Below, piece after piece: positions 57,721 through 64,000 of a DNA stretch of 64,000 nt. The notes below the pieces were generated by a model. The model was not told where the DNA came from. It saw only the letters and a program-made list of their open reading frames with translations, and made no database searches. Positions within the stretch are counted from its first letter, which is position 1, and the number at the start of each line of letters is the position of its first letter. Position numbers and translations under genes: made by a program. Origin of the DNA: Chinchilla lanigera (Eukaryota > Chordata > Mammalia > Rodentia > Chinchillidae); the NCBI RefSeq assembly GCF_000276665.1, contig NW_004955502.1, positions 335,473 to 399,472 of the forward strand, in the 5' to 3' direction.

Positions 57721-58176
57721 GGTCAGAGCCTCCAACAATAGCAGGATTGTTAGGATGCGTGATAAAATGCCTGCATTCCCAGCAGCACACTCCCAGACCC
57801 CTCCCTGGGGCACCGGTCTCTGTGAGGTTACTTGTGATTACCAGTTTATCTCATCAGAAAAGCAACTGGACATTGTAAATACCAAAGCCTCCCTGATGCA
57901 TTGTATTTGTAGCTGATTAAATAATTTTAGGATTATAAAAATATTAGGAGTTTATAAAGCTCATTAGTTTCAAAACCACTAGGTTAAGAAGAGAGTCCCT
58001 CAAGCCTCTGTACCTTCTCCAATGTGGAGAACTGCCACACGTGCTCTTGGTGACTGTCTCAGTCAGAAAAATTCAGCTAACAGAAAATGTCATAGAAATA
58101 AGTTACATTATGGCACATGTATGTATTTTATGTAATTATAAAAATTATATAATCCTTGACTATATTATCTATCTAT

Positions 58177-58351
58177 GTGCTTGGTGACATTATGAATTGA
58201 ACCCAGATCTTTTACACTAAGCTATGTGCCCAGCCCTTTTTATGTTTTAATTTTGAAACAGAGTCTCACCCAAGCTGGGCCCAAACTTGTGATCCTCCTG
58301 CCTCAGCCTCCTGAGTAGCCGGGATTATGGATATGGGCCACTTTGCCCAGC
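58177..58351 (-). repeat. B1/ID composite SINE
   Basis: Reversed: 'attatgaattgaacccag', 'cactaagctatgtgcccagc', then 'gaaacagagtctcacccaag', 'tcctgagtagccgggattat'. Confidence 0.78.
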
Positions 58352-59107
58352 TTGTCTATGCGATATTTGCTTGTATTTGTCATTCCTTCTTTTGACTGGA
58401 ACTATGTCTTTAATTTTGTGTGCTAGCATGATGTCTGGTACTTCGTAGATTATCAATATCAATATTCTTGCTGAATGAAATAAATGAGTGAATAAATAAA
58501 TAAATGAAGGGATAAAGAGCTGACTAGTATTCCTAGGGCTATCTTCAGACATGGATCTTGTTAACAGAGAAATACTTGCCTGAGTGACTGGTGACTAATT
58601 AAAATCCCCAGCTTTCTTCTGTCACCCTCGATGCTAGAAGTGTTTTATTTATCCATATCTATTTGACCTTGTTATTTCCCAGTAATGTACTACCTTGCCA
58701 TGAAAGATGTGCAGTGCTAAGACAGCAACCACTCTCACTGCAGTGATGGTTTTTGGATGGGTTCTAGGTGCTGAGGAGGTGCTGAGGCCCAGCTGGAGTA
58801 GAATGGACCTCGAGAAGGTGAGGGAAGGAGGCCAAGGGCAAGACTGGCTCACGATGGTGTACATTACCTCCTTTGCGAAAGAAGGTCTGCTTTTCTGTTT
58901 TTATGCATTCTTGGGCTCCACACAAGATTTGGTTTAAGAAGTAGGATATACCATTGAGCAAGTTGGAAATCTGTGCTCATGTTCATAAAAAGTACTAACT
59001 AGCAGGAGCTGTCCTCTGAAGTCCTTGAAGGGTAACAAGTTCGAGTTCTCTTTTTGCCCAGGCTAACTCTTGAAGTAGCAGATCAAAGCACATAGAAAGG
59101 TTATGCT

Positions 59108-59226
59108 AGGGCTGGGGATTTAGCTCAGCGGCAAAGCGCCTGCCTGGCAAGCCAAAAGTCGTGAGTTCGGTTCCCGGTACCGGAGAAAAACAAACAAACA
59201 AACAAACAAACAAACAAAAAAAAAAA
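59108..59226 (+). repeat. ID-type SINE, very young
   Basis: Forward and almost identical to the copy at 2,089; the clearest difference is 'caagccaaaagtcgtg' in place of 'caagcgcaaggtcgtg'. Its tail is (AAAC)n plus poly(A). Target duplication gttatgct at 59100-59107 and 59227-59234. Confidence 0.95.
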
Positions 59227-59370
59227 GTTATGCTGTGAGACAGTCCTGGCATTTCTGGATGACTTTTGAGCAAAGAGCATTGACAACATTGTTCAAGGAC
59301 AACTGAAGAATTGCCATAGGGTAGGCAGGAGCTTGGCTTCCATACCAGGTTAGTGAAGCTATTTCCCCCA

Positions 59371-59401
59371 CCTGTGGAGATAGTGTCCCTATCTCCACAG
59401 G
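59371..59401. other. Perfect 13-bp hairpin
   Basis: cctgtggagatag, loop tgtcc, ctatctccacagg. All 13 base pairs match. It is not part of a recognised repeat; no U-tract follows. Confidence 0.9.
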
Positions 59402-59508
59402 AGATAGGGTATTTCCTTGTGAGTCAGAGGCAGACAGCTTTCCTGATTAAGATAGTAAAGACAGTGTGCTTCTCTCTGTAGGGGTGGTTGGGAGGGTTAT
59501 AAGCAGCT

Positions 59509-59612
59509 GCTGTATTTTTTTATTTTTTTACTTTTTCCGGTACTGGGAACTGAACTCATGACCTCACGCTTGCCAGGTAGGTGCTGTGCCACTGAGCTAA
59601 ATCCCCAGCCCC
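59509..59612 (-). repeat. ID-type SINE
   Basis: Reversed: T-rich end, 'ttccggtactgggaactgaa', 'gccactgagctaaatcccc'. Target duplication aagcagct at 59501-59508 and 59613-59620. Confidence 0.94.
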
Positions 59613-60174
59613 AAGCAGCTCCTTTAAAAGAATGGAGTTTTTTCTAAGCTGAGCATTTGTGAGGGCAATGCAGACCCACTGCACGGGAAACATTTACTGG
59701 GGCCACTCTGCCTCTCTGCAGGGCCTTGTGCAATCACGACACTCATGCGGTCAGCCGGGCCATGTGCAGTGAACTCTACAAATTCACTTGCATACCTCAC
59801 CTCTCTTCCTGACTCAACCTGTGCAACCTGTCAGACTGTTCTAGCAGCTGCAGCAGCGACTGCTGTTCAGGATCTGTTGGGCTGCCTGGCAGGTAGGACC
59901 TCCGCCTGGGAAGAATGGCTGCCAGCGTTCCTCAGCCATAAGACAAATTCCAATGTCGCCTGTGCTCTTCACCTAGCAGGAGAGCCCAGATTCTTGTGAT
60001 AGCCATCAGTAACTGTATTCGTAGTGATGCTGGGATAACATGTGTATGGACACATTGAAAAATGGTAAATAGCCTAGGTGCAAATCTACCACTTGTTAAA
60101 TTTTTCTTCCTGCTACCTTAAGGACAATCTCCCAATCCCCCATGCAGCCACCGAAGTCACTGTTTTAAACTTCT

Positions 60175-60350
60175 ACAAAGAGTGTTCCTTACGTTTGGCA
60201 CATGTAAGAATCCCAAGGAGCTTATTGCGAAAGCAGATTGCTGGGTTGAGGCCCTGGGCTCTCCGAGGCAGAGGGTCAGGAGAGTGGGATGGAATTGCTT
60301 ATGAGAGAAACTCCAGGGACTGTGCTTTAAGAAACACAATTTTAAAAGAC
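60175..60350 (+). repeat. MER5-like DNA transposon fragment
   Basis: 'agaatcccaaggagcttatt', 'aagcagattgctgggttgag' and 'ctccagggactgtgctttaa' follow the MER5A order (hAT-Charlie). Confidence 0.5.
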
Positions 60351-60833
60351 CGCTAGTGTCTTTAAGCAAAACAAAATAGAGGGTGAAATGCACACCATGA
60401 GCTGTGCCTTTCTTTGAAGTGTGACAGGTTTGATGGGGGTGGCCTTTGGGGACACACATGTGCCCACAGTCTGACACTTGACCCCAGCACTTGGTTCTGA
60501 AACACTGGAACCACTCGAGAGCTCCGTGTTCAGGACTTCACTGCGACCCTCCCACCCATGACGGTCAGTGTTACGGACACAGCTGGTCCAGAAGTTATTC
60601 TTCTCAGGAAGAAGAAATGTTTCAACACTGGACACTTGGATAGGAAGCCCTCTTTTGAAACGTGCCTTAGTCTTGACCATGGGATTACAATGCCAGTTGG
60701 AAGCCCCATGAAGCCTCTGTACTGAACAAAAGACCAAGGACTTTTACAAAACTCTCTGGTCCTTATCTGATGGACCTTTATTTATGTGCAGTCAATTAGC
60801 TCTCACACGTGGGCAGTTTTCTGGGATATTTTT

Positions 60834-61002
60834 ATTTTTGTGGTACTGGAAATTGAACCCAAGGCCTTCATACTGAGCTACATCTCCAGCCTTTTTTTTT
60901 ATTTTTTTGGGCCTTGTTAAATTGCTAATTGCCCAAGCTGGCATCTTCCTGTCTCACCCTCTTGGAGTGCTGGAATAAAGGAGTGGGCCACTGTGAACTT
61001 CT
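60834..61002 (-). repeat. B1/ID composite SINE
   Basis: Reversed: 'gtactggaaattgaacccaa', 'tactgagctacatctccagc', then a B1-like half to 'ggagtgctggaataaaggag'. Confidence 0.8.
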
Positions 61003-61149
61003 GCTTGTTTAATTTAAGATGCATGTGTGGTACATGGGTTAATTTTGACATATTAATATATAGCATGATATATCATTTGATATATATTAATTATCAATTA
61101 TCCTGTCTTTAAAATTTTATACAATTAAAGATGTGATTAAGGTAGCATG

Positions 61150-61360
61150 CGCTCCCTTAGAGTGGGCCCTTGCCCGGAATGACTGAACCCCTTCTAGCAT
61201 GAGGAACCTTGGGCAGGTGCATGAAGAGCAGACTGTGTGAAGACATGGAGAGAAGGTGGTCATCTACAAGTCAGTGAGCAAGACCTCTGTGGAAAGCAAC
61301 CTGCTGACGCTTTAACCATGGACTTCCTGCCTTCACAACTGTACGAAAGTAAGTACATTA
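61150..61360 (+). repeat. MLT1-like (MaLR) LTR fragment
   Basis: 'gtgtgaagacatggagagaa', 'ggtggtcatctacaagtcag', 'ttaaccatggacttcctgcc' match the well-known MLT1-type block order (gaggacacagcaagaaggtg ... cttggacttcccagcc). The 144-codon plus frame at 61,237-61,671 starts in this repeat and is not a gene. Confidence 0.5.
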
Positions 61361-61894
61361 ACTGTCACCGAGGCTTAGTCGCTTCTAATTGTCCATTGTG
61401 TTACTTGCTGCTGGCTACGTTCCTAAGACAGATTCTTGTTTGTCCTGTTCATCTCTCTGTTTTTAGTGCCAAGAACCGTGCCTGGCCCATAGGGGTTGGT
61501 CAAAGAATGTTGGGTGAAAGAATAAGCAGAGAACAAATTTTAGTTTGGATGCTACCCATCATTCCTCAAGAACAGGGGGAAAATCACTTTCTGTTACTTG
61601 AGTCCCTGGAGCCCTGCAGAATGAACACACTGCGTTTCCTTGGAGGGCCACTCAGGCTGTATCCTGCATAGATTAGAACAATCTTACTTATGCCCTTCCT
61701 GCCAGTGTTTCAGGGCCTTTTCAGTGGTCTCTACCGTAGACAATAGCACTTGTAAAGACTTCTGTTTCATCTAATCAGTAAACCATTCTGGATAATAACC
61801 AAGATTCCCTAACCTTGGACAAAAGAATTCCTAGATTATTTCAGTGAGAGTGTTTTGCTCTAAGGAACAAGTCTAGCACTATGAGGTTCTGGCT

Positions 61895-62200
61895 TATTTA
61901 TTCAAAAATACATTTTTGGCTGCCTACCACATGCCGGGAATTGTTCTACAATCTAGTTTTTAAAAGGTAGCCATTTGAGCTAGACCTTCAGAGGCTCACT
62001 GTGTTTACACGTGGTCTGCAAATAGGGGTGTACTGGGTAGAAAGCATGCACGGCAGTAAATAAATGTAGATCACGGTGAGGGGAATAAGGCAGGGAAAGG
62101 GAAAGGGGCCGGGATTACATTTGGGTTTATAAAAGGTGGCCAGAGGAGGTGGCCGAGTTTACAAAAGGTGGCTGTCTGAGGAGGTGACCTTACAGAGTCT
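61895..62200. repeat. Ancient L2/MIR-age repeat
   Basis: 'ttcaaaaatacatttttggc', 'taccacatgccgggaattgt', 'gggtttataaaaggtggcca', 'ctgaggaggtgaccttacag' keep the order of the 'atttattgagcacctactat ... ggtggtcagggaaggcc' family. Confidence 0.5.
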
Positions 62201-63250
62201 AAGTGAGTGACGGGTGTGCAGATGCAGAGCTGCATCAGCTGGGGCCTCCTTCCAGGCAGGGCTTTCTGCTGCGGGTGCTGAGCAGTGGCCTCCAGACTCT
62301 CCAGGGCTCAGAGGAGCCTGTCTCTGACAGACAGCCCGTCCCACAGGGAGCCTTAATTGGGGCGACTGAGTGAGGTCGATGCAGCCCAACACAGGACCTA
62401 CCTGACAGGTACTTCAGGCTCAGAGTCTGGCCAGATGAGACTCGTGGCCCTGTGCCCTTTCTCTGCTTTTCACAGGTGGGGATTTCAAGAATCTCATAAA
62501 CATTTCTCACACAAAAGTCTGTGTCAGAGTCAGCATTCTGGAGAACCCCATTTGTGACTGGAAAGAAGCCATGTGGATCCCCAAGGGAAGAGCCTGTCCT
62601 CAACGAGGAAACACTCAGGGCAGTGAGCATCACACCAGTGCCTGCATGATGGCGACATGGCGTACACAGAAGGGTAGAAGGACCCTGGCCTAGGTCTTTA
62701 GAGGGGCATCTTCGGGGACCAGCAAGGGGATGGTTCTGGGAAGAAGGTAGGAGGCAGTCAGAAAAGTGGCAGTGAAATGGAAGTAGCTTTGCCTTTGAAT
62801 TCAAATGCAAGATTTGATGAGACCGAGACTTCTAGGACCGTAGACCTTGAGGTGCTTCTCACTGGTGAGCTCCAGGTGACTCCTCAAGCAGAGGGACAGT
62901 GGTCAGCTTTCAAAGGGGAGTCTCATCTCTGCATTCTGTCACTCCCCAGGCTGCCTCTCCTCCTTCTCTGTTTTTGGGGACTTCAAGCTCCTCACTCATT
63001 TTCATTTTCACGTTCCAGGCTCCCAGCAGGAAAGGAAACAGCTTCGTTCCGTGATGGCTGTGTGAGAACTCCACACGGTCTCAGAGTGAGACAGATTACA
63101 GAAGTTAATCATTGGAAATAGGTAATAATCAACCTCATCCCTAAAGTGACAAAATGCTGCACAATGCCTTAACCTCAAGGAGAAAGGGAGGTGGCACCCT
63201 TCTTTTTTTCTTTTTTTACAGAGGGAGATAATTCTAAGACCAAATTTCTC
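62201..63250. other. Unique, GC-moderate DNA
   Basis: Open frames on both strands (minus 62,235-62,810, 191 codons; plus 62,777-63,121) show no known domain and no splice-supported structure. Treated as non-coding. Confidence 0.35.
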
Positions 63251-63251
63251 T

Positions 63252-63420
63252 TTAATTTTAAATTCTTATTTGTATATGTTGTAGTACATAATGATTACAT
63301 TTATCATGGGCAGTTTGTACATACACATGTACATGCATCGTAATTTTGGGGAGGTCTCTTAGCCCTTCCGGCTCTCCCACTCCCTCCAACTCTTGTTGGA
63401 GGTATGTGTGAGAATTTGAC
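63252..63420 (-). repeat. L1 3'-end fragment
   Basis: Shares 'agtacataatgattacattt', 'atcatgggcagtttgtacat' with 51,415-51,480. On the minus strand it ends A-rich. A 5'-truncated L1 tail of the same subfamily. Confidence 0.55.
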
Positions 63421-64000
63421 ATAATCTAACTTTTAGGTGGCTAAAAAGCCCTCAGATTGTGTGTTCTGATTTTCAAACTCTTTTAACTTTTTTTCAGTTG
63501 GGTCTGTATGCAAGTATCTCATTCAGAACAATAGCTTTAACTGAGGGAATTTTTTGCCTTTGAATAGCTTTAACTTTTCCATCCAAGCACTTTTTCAGAT
63601 ACCACGTGCAACCTGGCTATTTTAACTATAAAGAAAATGTTTCCTTTGAGACTAAAGATTAATGTAGGCAAGGGTTCTACTTGAATTATTATACCTTACA
63701 GTACATAAATTACCATTACCGAGATTAAAGATACTAAAGATTTCATAGAAGGTCAGAATTCATGATAATGAAATATTTCGCCTCTGTATTGCTAGAGGTT
63801 ATTTTAAGGAGAGTGGGGGTAATGACATGAGAGGAAAGGCACCACAAAAACATGAGATTTATGGGCTGCAGTTCTGCTATGTTTTACACCTTCTTGTATC
63901 TGCAGTGATTACAGTAGCACCTGGCATACAGTAGGTGCTGAATAAATGATTGCTAGTAAGTGACTGACTGCTTATAAAATAGATGGTTTATTAAACTTGG

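Noticed and set aside
57306..57878. 190-codon plus-strand open frame
   Set aside because: No recognisable domain, Ser/Leu-rich random-looking composition, and part overlaps a MIR-like repeat.
59371..59401. microRNA precursor or intrinsic terminator
   Set aside because: The stem is only 13 bp, there is no flanking stem extension and no T-tract, and the genome is mammalian.
61237..61671. 144-codon plus-strand open frame
   Set aside because: Its first part lies in an MLT1-like LTR fragment.
62235..62810. 191-codon minus-strand open frame
   Set aside because: No domain, no start context or splice evidence; GC-richer DNA gives long chance frames.

Overview
This is repeat-dense, non-coding mammalian nuclear DNA, most likely rodent. 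The evidence is many B1-type SINEs with the 29-bp internal duplication, many tRNA-derived ID-type SINEs, B1/ID composite (B4-like) SINEs, MaLR-type solo LTRs, two long L1 elements, an ERVL relic and ancient MIR, L2 and MER5 fragments. The ID sequence (with 'gcggcaaagcgcctgcctggcaagc') differs from my memory of the mouse/rat and squirrel ID consensus. With the B1 copies it points to another rodent lineage; I favour Castorimorpha (beaver/kangaroo rat side), but this is inference. I found no convincing protein-coding exon, RNA gene, CRISPR array or operon. Open frames come from repeats, microsatellites, the N gap or chance. The only cellular-gene sequence I recognise is a dead processed copy of elongin C at about 17 kb.

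Layout. 1-8.1 kb: mostly unique DNA with SINEs, an L2 3' end (3.1-3.4 kb) and a solo MaLR LTR with an exact 5-bp target duplication (6,991-7,366). 8.1-10.9 kb: minus-strand ERVL relic with one LTR, a leucine-type primer site, broken gag, protease and the start of reverse transcriptase. It abuts the 3' part of a plus-strand L1 (10.9-12.2 kb). 12.6-13.5 kb: an old LTR holding the only assembly gap (485 N). 13.5-39.6 kb: low-repeat DNA with scattered SINEs, two more solo LTRs, the elongin C retrocopy, microsatellites and a short CpG-enriched, high-complexity patch near 33.1 kb. 39.8-50.9 kb: two minus-strand L1s in tandem. The left one keeps its 5' end, ORF1 and ORF2 but carries several nested insertions. 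The right one has lost the reverse-transcriptase part of ORF2. A 360-bp segment of unknown origin lies between them. 50.9-64 kb: mostly unique DNA with MIR, MER5-like and MLT1-like fragments, two more young ID copies and a TATC/CATC microsatellite.

There is no gene network to describe; the content is a stratified record of transposition. ID copies with 7-15 bp target duplications are the youngest layer, B1 and MaLR LTRs intermediate, L1 and ERVL older, and L2/MIR/MER5 the oldest. I did not find an undescribed biological system. The best leads are an array of three identical 12-bp palindromes at exact 21-bp spacing just upstream of the ERVL LTR TATA box, the unidentified segment between the L1s, two perfect short hairpins, and a small retroelement family seen twice with target duplications.
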